Shown here piece after piece: positions 1 to 7,287 of a stretch of DNA of 64,000 nucleotides. The stretch spans positions 1 to 64,000 of the forward strand of contig NZ_JAGISH010000011.1 in the NCBI RefSeq assembly GCF_017813235.1. Reading direction: 5' to 3'. This stretch comes from Sagittula salina. GTDB taxonomy: Bacteria > Pseudomonadota > Alphaproteobacteria > Rhodobacterales > Rhodobacteraceae. The number at the start of each line of letters is the position of its first letter. Position 1 is the first letter of the stretch. The notes beneath the pieces were generated by a model, which did no database searches, had not been told where the DNA came from, and was given only the letters and a program-made list of their open reading frames with translations. Both the position numbers and the translations under genes were made by a program.

Positions 1-77
1 TGGAAAAGCCCTGTCGCCTTCGAACGCAAGGTGGCCTAAACGAGCACTTGGGGCGGCACGAAATCGGGACAGGTCCA
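1..77 (+). mobile_element. Right end of an IS3-family insertion sequence (transposase C-terminus and terminal repeat)
   Basis: The first 39 bases read, in frame 1, as the last residues of an integrase-core transposase (WKSPVAFERKVA, stop at 37-39), a tail typical of IS3-family OrfB. About 38 bases further the sequence ends in TCGGGACAGGTCCA (64-77); its complement starts TGGACCTGTCCCGA, which resembles the terminal inverted repeats of IS3-family elements. Immediately after base 77 a MerR-like reading frame resumes, so the element seems inserted in that gene. The left part of the element lies outside the window, so family subgroup and target duplication cannot be checked here. Confidence 0.7.
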
Positions 78-1096
78 AGCAGCTTCAGGCCGGCGGGCTG
101 AACTTGCAGGAATGTCAGGCCTGCCTCGATGGCAAGCTCGACCGCGACATGCTGTGCCAGCGCCTGGCCGTGCTGGACGCGGAGATCGCCGAAAAAGGCA
201 AGTCGCGCGACCTTCTGGCGGCTCTGCTCGGACAGTCAAGCCTCAAGGACTGGCACGAAGAGGTAGAGCGCGTCGCACCCGATCTGCACCGCGCATGGCT
301 GATGTCGCAGGGGTTTTCCAGCGCGGAGGCCGGGCTGGTCGCGCTGGTGTCCAAGGACATGAACGCCCACAACGCCTACATGGCGGGCTTCATGGAGGTG
401 TTCGCCGGCCTTGGCTGGTGGGGCCCGGGAACGGCCGACGCGACACGCCGGGCGCTCGGCATGCTGCCCTTCGCGCCCGGGATGATCCTTGAGATCGGCT
501 GCGGCCCCGGCATGGCGACGATGACACTCGCCGAGGCAACGCGGGCGCGGATCACGGCAACCGACACGGCCGAGGTCGCGCTCGACAAGCTCAGGGCGCG
601 GATCGCAGCGGGCGGGTTCGCCGACCAGATCGCGGTGCAGAACGTCGACATGGCCGCAATTCCGGCCCCCGAGCGTCCCTGGGATGTGATCTGGGCCGAG
701 GGCAGCGCCTACATCATCGGCGTCGAGCGCGCCCTGCGCGACTGGCGGCAACTCCTGCGCCCCGGCGGCGTTCTCGTGGTCTCCGACATGGTTTGGCGGA
801 CCGACACGCCCGACGACGAGATCCGCGCCTTCTGGGCCTCGGAATATCCCGCGATGGCGACGCCTGCGACCCGCATCGCACAGGCCATGCGCGCGGGCTA
901 CCGCGTCCTCGGTCATTTCGACATCGGGACGGAGGGGATGGAGACCTACTACCGCCCGCTCGCCGCGAGGCTCGAGGCCTTGGAGTCGGATCTCGCGGGA
1001 AGCCGTGTCCTCAAAGACCTGCGCCGCGAGATCGCCGTGTTCGAGGCCGGACACGGGCAGTTCGGCTGCGAGATGTTCGTGCTGGAGCGAGTCTGA
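78..1096 (+). pseudogene. MerR-type regulator fused to a class I SAM methyltransferase, 5' end removed by an IS
   Basis: The open frame runs from the IS junction without a stop. It begins KQLQAGGLNLQECQACLDG, which looks like the end of a MerR DNA-binding region and its dimerisation helix, continues with a helical linker, then carries a methyltransferase fold. SAM motif I (ILEIGCGPGMA) lies near residues 128-138 if translation starts at TTG 104. The DNA-binding head is missing because the IS sits directly upstream. A shorter protein of 330 residues could still be made from the TTG, but no good ribosome site is visible, so the regulator function is presumably lost. The MerR-methyltransferase fusion is inferred from remembered family patterns; the methyltransferase part is clear. 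Confidence 0.65.
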
Positions 1097-1125
1097 CCCC
1101 GCCTGGCACCAGAGAGGATTGAGAC

Positions 1126-1665
1126 ATGGATTATATCGAGGACTTCACCCCGCACGCCGAGGCCATCGCAGAGCTTTTCGCGGCGACCTTCACCGCCTCC
1201 GAGGGCGCGGAGGAAGGCGCGCTGATCGGCGCCCTCGCGCGCCGCCTGATTGCGGAGACGCCCGCTGAGGATCTGCGCGTCGTCACTGCCTGGGAGGACG
1301 GCGCGCTCCTCGGCGGCATCTTCTTCACGCGCCTCACCTATGCGGGCGATCCGCGCAAGGTCTTCATGATGGCGCCCGTGGCGGTCGCCACGGCACGTCA
1401 GGGTCAGCGCATCGGGCAACGGCTGATCATGCATGGACTCGACCTGCCCCGGCAGGAGGGCGTGGACATCGCGGTCACCTATGGCGACCCCGGCTTCTAC
1501 GCCCGCGTGGGCTTCAAGCCCGTATCGGAGGCCGACCTGCACGCGCCGCAACCGCTCCAGCAGCCGCAGGGCTGGATAGCTCAGTCCCTGACGGACGCGC
1601 CGCTGACGCCCTTGAGCGGGTCGGTGCGCTGCGTCGCCGCCTTCGACGATCCAGCGCTCTGGTAG
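1126..1665 (+). CDS. GNAT-family N-acetyltransferase (YhbS-like)
   Basis: 179 residues. The acetyl-CoA binding segment is visible as VATARQGQRIGQRL near residues 87-100, preceded by the beta strand MAPVAV, and is followed by the GFYARVGF motif typical of GNAT proteins of the YhbS type. It begins 30 bases after the preceding methyltransferase frame on the same strand, with GAGAGGATTGAG as a purine-rich ribosome site just before the ATG. The substrate cannot be told from sequence; proteins of this type are often annotated only as predicted acetyltransferases. The frame is intact and of normal family length. Confidence 0.8.
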   Translation: MDYIEDFTPHAEAIAELFAATFTASEGAEEGALIGALARRLIAETPAEDLRVVTAWEDGALLGGIFFTRLTYAGDPRKVFMMAPVAVATARQGQRIGQRLIMHGLDLPRQEGVDIAVTYGDPGFYARVGFKPVSEADLHAPQPLQQPQGWIAQSLTDAPLTPLSGSVRCVAAFDDPALW

Positions 1666-1669
1666 TCCC

Positions 1670-1848
1670 ATGGTCCGCGACTACTCCGCCTTCCTGCCTG
1701 GAGACACCGTAAAACGGCGCGAACCCACAGCGCTGGCGCGGCTGGGCTGGGGTCCGGCCTTCGCACGGCAGATCGACGCCGATGCGCTGACCGCGACACC
1801 GCCGGTGCGCGTGGTCGCGGTGCATCGCAGCGGGTTGCGGGTAAATCC
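1670..1848 (+). pseudogene. rsgA: 5' fragment of rsgA (ribosome small-subunit GTPase A)
   Basis: The frame opens MVRDYSAFLPGDTVKRREP and goes on to ALARLGWGPAFARQ and ATPPVRVVAVHRSGL, which matches the N-terminal OB-fold region of alphaproteobacterial RsgA. The similarity ends at about codon 60. The remaining in-frame codons, up to a stop at 2041, do not look like RsgA, and the GTPase domain (G1-G4 motifs) is absent. RsgA normally has about 300 or more residues, so this is a truncated remnant. It starts 5 bases after the acetyltransferase stop. Nothing recognisable explains the breakpoint. Whether a complete rsgA exists elsewhere in the genome is unknown. Confidence 0.6.
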
Positions 1849-2031
1849 CGTGGCAGGTCATAGTAGATCCATGCCTTTACCCGGCTACAATCCTGCAAGG
1901 CTGAGCTTGCCGTCACACGGGGTTCAGGCTATGCGCAGGAGCAGCAAAAAAATTTGCGCGCGGAATGCTGCTGAGTCTTTGTTCCTCAATGTCCTGGATG
2001 AAAAAAATTTGCACCCCTACAGGAGGGTGAA
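1849..2031. other. Unassigned spacer between the rsgA fragment and the aldolase gene
   Basis: This stretch is more AT-rich than its flanks (for example two runs of A followed by ATTTGC near 1948 and 2004) and codes for nothing I recognise. Its last bases hold a strong ribosome site (AGGAGGG, about 2020-2026) for the aldolase, so the promoter of that gene probably lies here too. The abrupt change from rsgA-like sequence suggests a rearrangement point. Confidence 0.4.
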
Positions 2032-2778
2032 ATGTTGTTGAAAAAGAATGCTTTCAAGACGGCATTGCAGGAGATGCGCCTGCAGCGTGGCATCTGGTGC
2101 ACCCTTTCGGACCCGCTCGCGGCCGAGATGACAGCAGGATGTGGCTATGACTGGATGCTTTTTGACACGGAGCATTCCCCGACGGGCATACACAACATCC
2201 TGCCTCTTCTCCAAGCCGTGGCGCCCTATATGGTGTCCCCCATCGTCCGGCCTGCGGTTCTGGAGCCTGCGCTGATCAAGAAATACCTCGACTTCGGCGC
2301 GCAGACGATCCTCGTGCCTTACGTCCAGACCCCGGAGGAAGCGGCGCTGGCTGTGGCCTCGGTCACCTATCCGCCGGAGGGCATTCGCGGCGTGGCAGGG
2401 ATGACGCGCGCGACGGGCTTTGGCACGATCGCTGGCTACCACGAAAAGGCGCGTGACGAGATCTGTATCCTCGTCCAGATCGAAACGGTGCAGGCGGTCG
2501 AGCGCATGGAGGAGATCGCCGCCACGCCGGGGCTTGACGGAATATTCATCGGGCCGGCGGACCTCGCGGCCTCCATGGGGTACCCCGGCCAGCCCAGCCA
2601 TCCAGAGGTGAAACGCGCCGTGGTTGATCACATTCGCCGCATCCGGGCGCTGGGGCTGCCTCCGGGCGTTCTGGCCGTCGACCTGTCTCTGGCGCAGGAC
2701 TGCATCGACGCTGGCGCGGTGTTTGTCAGCCAGGATCTCGACCTGATCGCCCTGCGCAAGGGGCTTTCACTCACCTGA
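2032..2778 (+). CDS. HpcH/HpaI family aldolase
   Basis: 248 residues. This is a class II, metal-dependent pyruvate aldolase of the HpaI type (4-hydroxy-2-oxoheptanedioate or 2-dehydro-3-deoxyglucarate aldolase). Motifs in order: FDTEHSP near residues 43-49 (catalytic histidine region), RPAVLEPALIKKYLDFGA, TYPPEGIRGVAG, QIETVQA (metal-binding Glu) and IFIGPADLAASMG near 172-184 (metal-binding Asp). The length is normal. The start is set by AGGAGGG 6 bases upstream. It is isolated between a gene fragment and modABC, so the natural substrate cannot be inferred from context. Confidence 0.85.
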   Translation: MLLKKNAFKTALQEMRLQRGIWCTLSDPLAAEMTAGCGYDWMLFDTEHSPTGIHNILPLLQAVAPYMVSPIVRPAVLEPALIKKYLDFGAQTILVPYVQTPEEAALAVASVTYPPEGIRGVAGMTRATGFGTIAGYHEKARDEICILVQIETVQAVERMEEIAATPGLDGIFIGPADLAASMGYPGQPSHPEVKRAVVDHIRRIRALGLPPGVLAVDLSLAQDCIDAGAVFVSQDLDLIALRKGLSLT

Positions 2779-2854
2779 CCCATGGCGGAAGGTCGCGGGG
2801 CTGTGTCGGTTTTTCAACTGGCCGGGCGGGGCCTGTCGTGTCAGACATTTCCGC

Positions 2855-3604
2855 ATGATACGCTTTCTCGCCTGCCTGTTCGCCGTCTTCCTCGCGCCGC
2901 CGCTCTGGGCGCGGGACGTCACCGTTTTCGCGGCTGCATCGCTGGGCACTGCGCTGGAGGAGATCGCGCGGGCCTACGAGGCGGAAACCGGCGATCATGT
3001 GACCGCATCCTACGCCGGGTCCTCCGTGCTGGCCCGTCAGATCGAGCAGGGGGCGCCTGCGGATGTATTTCTTTCGGCCAATACAGACTGGATGGACGCG
3101 CTTGAGGGGGGCGGCCTGCTCGCCCCCGGCACCCGACGCGACCTGCTGGGAAATGCGCTTGTGCTGGTCTCTGCAGAACCCGGCACCCCGGTGACGCTGA
3201 CCGCGCAGACCGACCTACCCGCGCTGCTGGCCGGTGGCAAGCTGGCCATGGCACTGGTCGATTCCGTCCCGGCCGGCATCTACGGCAAGGCCGCGCTCAC
3301 CAGCCTTGGGTTGTGGTCCGGTGTTGCTCCCTCCGTTGCCCAATCCGACAATGTGCGCAGCACGCTTGCGCTGGTCGCTACGGGGGCGGCGCCCTTCGGC
3401 ATCGTATACGCCACCGATGCGCAGGCGGAACCGCGCGTGCATGCCCGCGCGACCTTTCCCGACGACAGCCACCCCCCGATTACCTATCCCGCCGCCGCGC
3501 TGACAGGACATGAACAGGCGGGCCTTCCGTTCCTGACCTTCCTGGCTACACCCCAGGCGCGGGCGATGTTTGAACGTAACGGCTTTCGCGTTCTGGCGGA
3601 GTAG
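2855..3604 (+). CDS. modA: Molybdate ABC transporter, periplasmic binding protein ModA
   Basis: 249 residues. An N-terminal signal peptide (hydrophobic residues 4-17, likely cut after PLWA) precedes the mature start RDVTVFAAASL. The typical ModA stretches AGSSVLARQIEQGAPADVFLS, PAGIYGKAALTSLG and ALVATGAAPFGIVYATDA are all visible. The protein binds molybdate or tungstate in the periplasm and delivers it to ModBC. It is the first gene of modABC, with modB beginning 2 bases after its stop. I searched the 76-base upstream gap for a ModE-type palindrome or a Moco riboswitch and saw neither. Confidence 0.93.
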   Translation: MIRFLACLFAVFLAPPLWARDVTVFAAASLGTALEEIARAYEAETGDHVTASYAGSSVLARQIEQGAPADVFLSANTDWMDALEGGGLLAPGTRRDLLGNALVLVSAEPGTPVTLTAQTDLPALLAGGKLAMALVDSVPAGIYGKAALTSLGLWSGVAPSVAQSDNVRSTLALVATGAAPFGIVYATDAQAEPRVHARATFPDDSHPPITYPAAALTGHEQAGLPFLTFLATPQARAMFERNGFRVLAE

Positions 3605-3606
3605 GC

Positions 3607-4296
3607 ATGGATTGGCTTGGCCCGCAGGAATGGACGGCTGTCGCGCTGTCGCTGAAGGTCTCCTTCTGGGCGATGCTGGCCTCTCTGCCCATCGGCGTGC
3701 TGACGGCCTACGCCTTGGCGCGCTGGCGTTTTCCCGGGCGTCAGATGCTGAACGGGCTGGTGCACCTGCCGCTGATCCTGCCGCCAGTGGTGACGGGCTA
3801 CCTTCTGCTCATGACGCTCAGCCCGCGCGCGCCGCTTGGCGCCGCGCTGGAGGCCGTGGGGATAATCTTCGCCTTTCGGTGGACAGGGGCTGCGTTGGCG
3901 GCGGCGATCATGGGCTTTCCGCTGATGGTCCGTGCCATTCGCCTGTCGATCGAAGCGGTCGACCCCAAACTTGAAGAAGCCGCCGCCACCCTCGGCGCCT
4001 CCCGCCTGAAGGTCTTTGCCACGATCACCTTGCCGCTGATCCTGCCCGGCGTACTGACCGGCGCCATCCTCGCCTTCGCCAAAGCGATGGGGGAGTTCGG
4101 CGCCACCATCACCTTCGTCTCCAACATCCCGGGCCAGACGCAGACGTTGCCCTCCGCCATCTACGCCTTCCTGCAGGTGCCGGGCGGAGAGGCCTCCGCC
4201 CTGCGGCTGGTCGCTGTCTCCATCGCGGTGGCCATGGCGGCGCTGGCGTTGTCGGAATGGCTGTCACGGCGCGTCGCGCGCAGGGTCGGCGCCTGA
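3607..4296 (+). CDS. modB: Molybdate ABC transporter, membrane permease ModB
   Basis: 229 residues with about five hydrophobic helices. The EAA cytoplasmic loop that docks onto the ATPase is visible as EEAAATLGASRLKVFATITLP near residues 122-142. The protein starts MDWLGPQEWTAVALSLKVS, as ModB proteins do. It lies 2 bases downstream of modA and its stop codon overlaps the start of modC (TGATG), so the two are translationally coupled. Confidence 0.93.
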   Translation: MDWLGPQEWTAVALSLKVSFWAMLASLPIGVLTAYALARWRFPGRQMLNGLVHLPLILPPVVTGYLLLMTLSPRAPLGAALEAVGIIFAFRWTGAALAAAIMGFPLMVRAIRLSIEAVDPKLEEAAATLGASRLKVFATITLPLILPGVLTGAILAFAKAMGEFGATITFVSNIPGQTQTLPSAIYAFLQVPGGEASALRLVAVSIAVAMAALALSEWLSRRVARRVGA

Positions 4297-5360
4297 TGCT
4301 GGAGATCCGCCTCCAGCATCGTTTCGAAGGCTTCCAGTTGGATGTGGACCTCGCGCTGCCGCCCGGACTAACCGTACTGTTTGGCCGTTCCGGTTCCGGA
4401 AAGAGCAGCCTGATCAAAGCCGTCGCCGGCTTGCTTGCACCGGACAGGGGGCGCATCGTGCTGGATGGACGGGTGCTGTTCGACGATGCTCAAGGCTTGA
4501 ACCTGCCGCCGCACCAGCGCGGGCTTGGTGTTATATTTCAGGAGGGGCGGCTATTTCCGCACCTCACCGTGCGGCAGAATCTGCTGTATGGCGCGCGGGG
4601 GCGGGCGCCAAATCTGGACCGCGTGGTGGAAATGTTGGGCATCGGAGAGCTTCTGGCGCGGCGTCCGGGCGGGCTTTCGGGCGGGGAGCAGCAGCGCGTG
4701 GCCATTGGACGGGCACTCCTGTCCGGACCCGGCGTGATCCTCGCAGACGAACCTCTGGCCGCTCTGGACGAACCGCGAAAGGCGGAAATTCTCCCGTATT
4801 TCGAATACTTGCGGAACCAGTCCTGCCCCATCCTCTACGTTACGCATTCGCCAGCCGAGGTCGCCCGCCTTGCCACGCACGTCGTGGTGCTGGACGCCGG
4901 CCAGGTGCTGCGTCAGGGCACGGCCAGCGAGATCCTGGGCGATCCCGACCTCGTGCCGGCGGGCATTCGCAGCGTTGGCGCGGTGCTCGAGGTCCGCGTG
5001 GCGCGCCACCATGAGGATGGGCTGACCGAACTGGATGCAGGTGGCGTGCCGCTCTTCCTGCCGCGCGTCGCCTCGGCCACGGGTACCATGATTCGCATCC
5101 GCATCGCCGCGCAGGAGGTCATTCTTTCGCGCACGCGGCCCGAGGGGCTGTCGGCGCTCAACATCCTGCCCGGGACGATCGATAGCCTGCGCGCAGGAGA
5201 GGGGCCAGGGGCGCTGGTGGCGCTCAGCACCCCTGCTGGCCGCGTTCTGGCCCGCGTTACGCGCCGCTCGGCAGAGACGCTGGGGCTGGCCGAGGGCGTG
5301 GAATGTTTCGCGGTGGTAAAGACCGTCGCCATCGCGCGCGAGGACATTGGCCGGGGTTGA
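4296..5360 (+). CDS. modC: Molybdate ABC transporter, ATPase ModC
   Basis: 354 residues from the ATG that overlaps the modB stop; an in-frame ATG at 4257 lies inside modB and is less likely. Walker A (GRSGSGKSS) is at residues 30-38, the ABC signature LSGGEQQRV near 128-136, and Walker B with the following Asp-Glu in VILADEPLAALDE. The C-terminal part (about 285-350, SALNILPGTIDSL to VKTVAI) is the molybdate-binding Mop/TOBE domain that distinguishes ModC from other ABC ATPases. It energises molybdate import for molybdoenzymes. It is the last gene of the operon. Confidence 0.94.
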   Translation: MLEIRLQHRFEGFQLDVDLALPPGLTVLFGRSGSGKSSLIKAVAGLLAPDRGRIVLDGRVLFDDAQGLNLPPHQRGLGVIFQEGRLFPHLTVRQNLLYGARGRAPNLDRVVEMLGIGELLARRPGGLSGGEQQRVAIGRALLSGPGVILADEPLAALDEPRKAEILPYFEYLRNQSCPILYVTHSPAEVARLATHVVVLDAGQVLRQGTASEILGDPDLVPAGIRSVGAVLEVRVARHHEDGLTELDAGGVPLFLPRVASATGTMIRIRIAAQEVILSRTRPEGLSALNILPGTIDSLRAGEGPGALVALSTPAGRVLARVTRRSAETLGLAEGVECFAVVKTVAIAREDIGRG

Positions 5361-5695
5361 GGTCAGTGCGCCCGCCGCTGCCTTGCTCAGGATGAAACGG
5401 TCACCGGTGACCGGATCGGCGCGCAGGCAAACTCTTCTGCCACCGCACGCGGGGCCCCCTCAAATGCCATCAGGGGCGGAAACGGCGGATGAGCCCGCCG
5501 AAACGTCCGGTCAAAGGCCGCCAACAGCGCCCGGTGCCACACGCAGGAAAAACCTTTGCAGCCACCTGGTATTGCGCAGGAACCCACGCCGCCGTTCCGG
5601 GCGCTCCTTCTGCTTCTCCCTTGATAAATACTCCCGGGGGTCTGGGGGGCAGAGCCCCCCAGTCGGTCGCCTCGCGGCACGCGAGGCGAAACCGT
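5361..5695. other. Intergenic stretch between convergent modC and the MORN gene
   Basis: 335 bases without a convincing gene. The left 240 bases contain open frames on both strands but with no ribosome site or family signature. The right part holds a copy of the dispersed GAGTATTT element with a GC-rich hairpin (listed separately), which probably ends transcription from one or both sides. Confidence 0.6.
5611..5662 (-). repeat. Dispersed GAGTATTT element with GC-rich hairpin, copy 1
   Basis: On the minus strand: a hairpin (CTGGGGGG / CCCCCCAG, arms at 5642-5649 and 5655-5662), then AGACCCCCGGGAGTATTT, then ATCAAGGGAGAAGCAG. The same arrangement recurs at 12425-12480, and the GAGTATTT part recurs at 9373-9391 and 62208-62230. 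It lies between convergent genes, so it may act as a bidirectional terminator. Confidence 0.6.
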
Positions 5696-7141
5696 TCACT
5701 GGTCGGCCGGGACCTCCGGCGCCGCGGCTCCCTCTGCTGGTGTCGTCGTCGAGTTCTTCGTCAAGGCGCCACCGATCCATTCGCCGGTGGCCTGCTCGCC
5801 CGTGGCGTAGCGCATGGTTCCTTCGCCGTCGCGTTTGCCGCCGACGAAATTCCCTTCGTAGATGTCGCCGTTGGCGTAGGTGGCGACGCCTTGACCGTTG
5901 ATTTCGCCGTTGGCCCACTCGCCCTCGTAGCGGAAGCCCGAAGCCATCACCAGCGTGCCCATCCCATGCCGCAGGCCGTCGCGGAACTGACCCTCGTAGA
6001 CTGTACCGTCAGGGTAGGTGGCGCGGCCCTTGCCGTGGCGCTCGTCGTCTTTCCATTCGCCCTCGTAGCGGTAGCCGTCGGCGTAGGTCAGCACACCCTG
6101 TCCCTCGCGCCGTGCGTTGACGAAGTCGCCTTCGTAGGTGACGCCGTTCGGGTAGGTGGCGAGGCCGTTTCCGTCGATTACGCCATCGACCCAAGTGCCT
6201 TCGTAGGTCGCGCCCGAGGTGTAGGTGATCTTGCCCTTGCCGTTCGCCAGATCGCCCTGAAACGTACCCTCGTAAACCGACCCATCGGGGTAGGTGACCT
6301 TCCCCTCGCCGTCGATCTGACCGGCAATCCAGGTTCCGGCATAGGTGTAGCCGTCAGTCCCGGTGAAAGTGCCGAAGCCGTGTCTCTGGTCATTGTCAAA
6401 GGCCCCTTCGTAGACGTCGCCCGAAGAGTAGGTGACCTTGCCCTGACCCTCGCGGCGGCCGTCCACCAGCTCGCCCTCGTAGACGTCGCCGTTGGGCTGC
6501 GTCAGCTTGCCTCGTCCGTCGATCTGACCGTCGCGCCAGGTGCCTTCGTAGGTCAGCCCGTCGGCCATCACCAGCGTGCCGGTGCCGTTGCGTTTGCCGT
6601 TCGCCATGCGGCCGTCATAGACGGATCCGTCGGCATAAGTGATCTTTCCCGTGCCTTCCTTCACGCCGTTCACCCACTGGCCGTCGTAGACATAGCCATC
6701 GGGCATGGTCATCACGCCATGGCCGTGGTGCAGCGCATTGCGGAAGGCGCCTTCATAGCGCACGCCGTTGCCGTAGGTCGCCACGCCCTGCCCGGTGATC
6801 TTGCCGTCGAGCCAGGTGCCTTCGTAGGTGCCGCCATCGGCAAAGGTGATCTTGCCCATGCCCTCGGGCTTGCCGCGGGCGAACTGGCCTTCGTAAACCG
6901 ACCCGTTGGGAAAACGCGCCACGCCCTGACCGCGCGGTTCGCCCTGAACCCAGTCGCCGGTGTATTCGTAGCCGTTGGGCAGGCGATAGGTGCCCTTGCC
7001 GTCCTGCTTGCCATTGACAAAGGTGCCCTCGTAGACGCCACCGTTTTCGTACTCCTTCGTCATGACGGAGCCGTCCTGCGCCAGCGCCTGTCCGAAGGCG
7101 GTCAGCGCGGCCAACAGGGTGATGATGCCTGCGGTCTTCAT
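5696..7141 (-). CDS. Exported MORN-repeat protein
   Basis: 481 residues from ATG 7141; an upstream in-frame extension lacks the signal peptide context. Residues 1-22 form a signal peptide (MKTAGIITLLAALTAFGQALA), so the protein is exported. The rest is about 18 consecutive MORN repeats of 23 residues each (YEGTFVNGKQDGKGTY type), plus a last half repeat ending TGEWIGG, and a short tail rich in Ala, Thr and Pro. MORN repeats form elongated beta sheets used for binding or scaffolding; no enzyme domain is attached. It is transcribed divergently from the NAD-synthetase-like gene, with a 146-base gap. Partner and substrate are unknown. Confidence 0.88.
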   Translation of the reverse strand: MKTAGIITLLAALTAFGQALAQDGSVMTKEYENGGVYEGTFVNGKQDGKGTYRLPNGYEYTGDWVQGEPRGQGVARFPNGSVYEGQFARGKPEGMGKITFADGGTYEGTWLDGKITGQGVATYGNGVRYEGAFRNALHHGHGVMTMPDGYVYDGQWVNGVKEGTGKITYADGSVYDGRMANGKRNGTGTLVMADGLTYEGTWRDGQIDGRGKLTQPNGDVYEGELVDGRREGQGKVTYSSGDVYEGAFDNDQRHGFGTFTGTDGYTYAGTWIAGQIDGEGKVTYPDGSVYEGTFQGDLANGKGKITYTSGATYEGTWVDGVIDGNGLATYPNGVTYEGDFVNARREGQGVLTYADGYRYEGEWKDDERHGKGRATYPDGTVYEGQFRDGLRHGMGTLVMASGFRYEGEWANGEINGQGVATYANGDIYEGNFVGGKRDGEGTMRYATGEQATGEWIGGALTKNSTTTPAEGAAAPEVPADQ

Positions 7142-7287
7142 GGTTGGGGGCCCTCCCGGCGGGTCTTTTCTGGTCACAATTGGTAAACCGGGCGCGGCGT
7201 TGGGGCAATGGGGGATGCTCGGGCGGGGGCTGCGCTTCCCTCTCGGGGCGGGTCTGCTATGTGGGAGACCCGGAGAAAGGAGCCTCC

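Noticed and set aside
2779..2854. ModE operator or Moco riboswitch upstream of modA
   Set aside because: The gap is only 76 bases and has no palindrome of the right type and no structured leader.
5696..7141. Regular 69-base periodicity, considered as a CRISPR or satellite array
   Set aside because: The period equals 23 codons and translates into MORN repeats; DNA units are too diverged for CRISPR repeats.
5489..7186. Long open frame (565 codons) opposite the MORN gene
   Set aside because: It is the antisense of regularly spaced MORN codons and has no ribosome site or family match.
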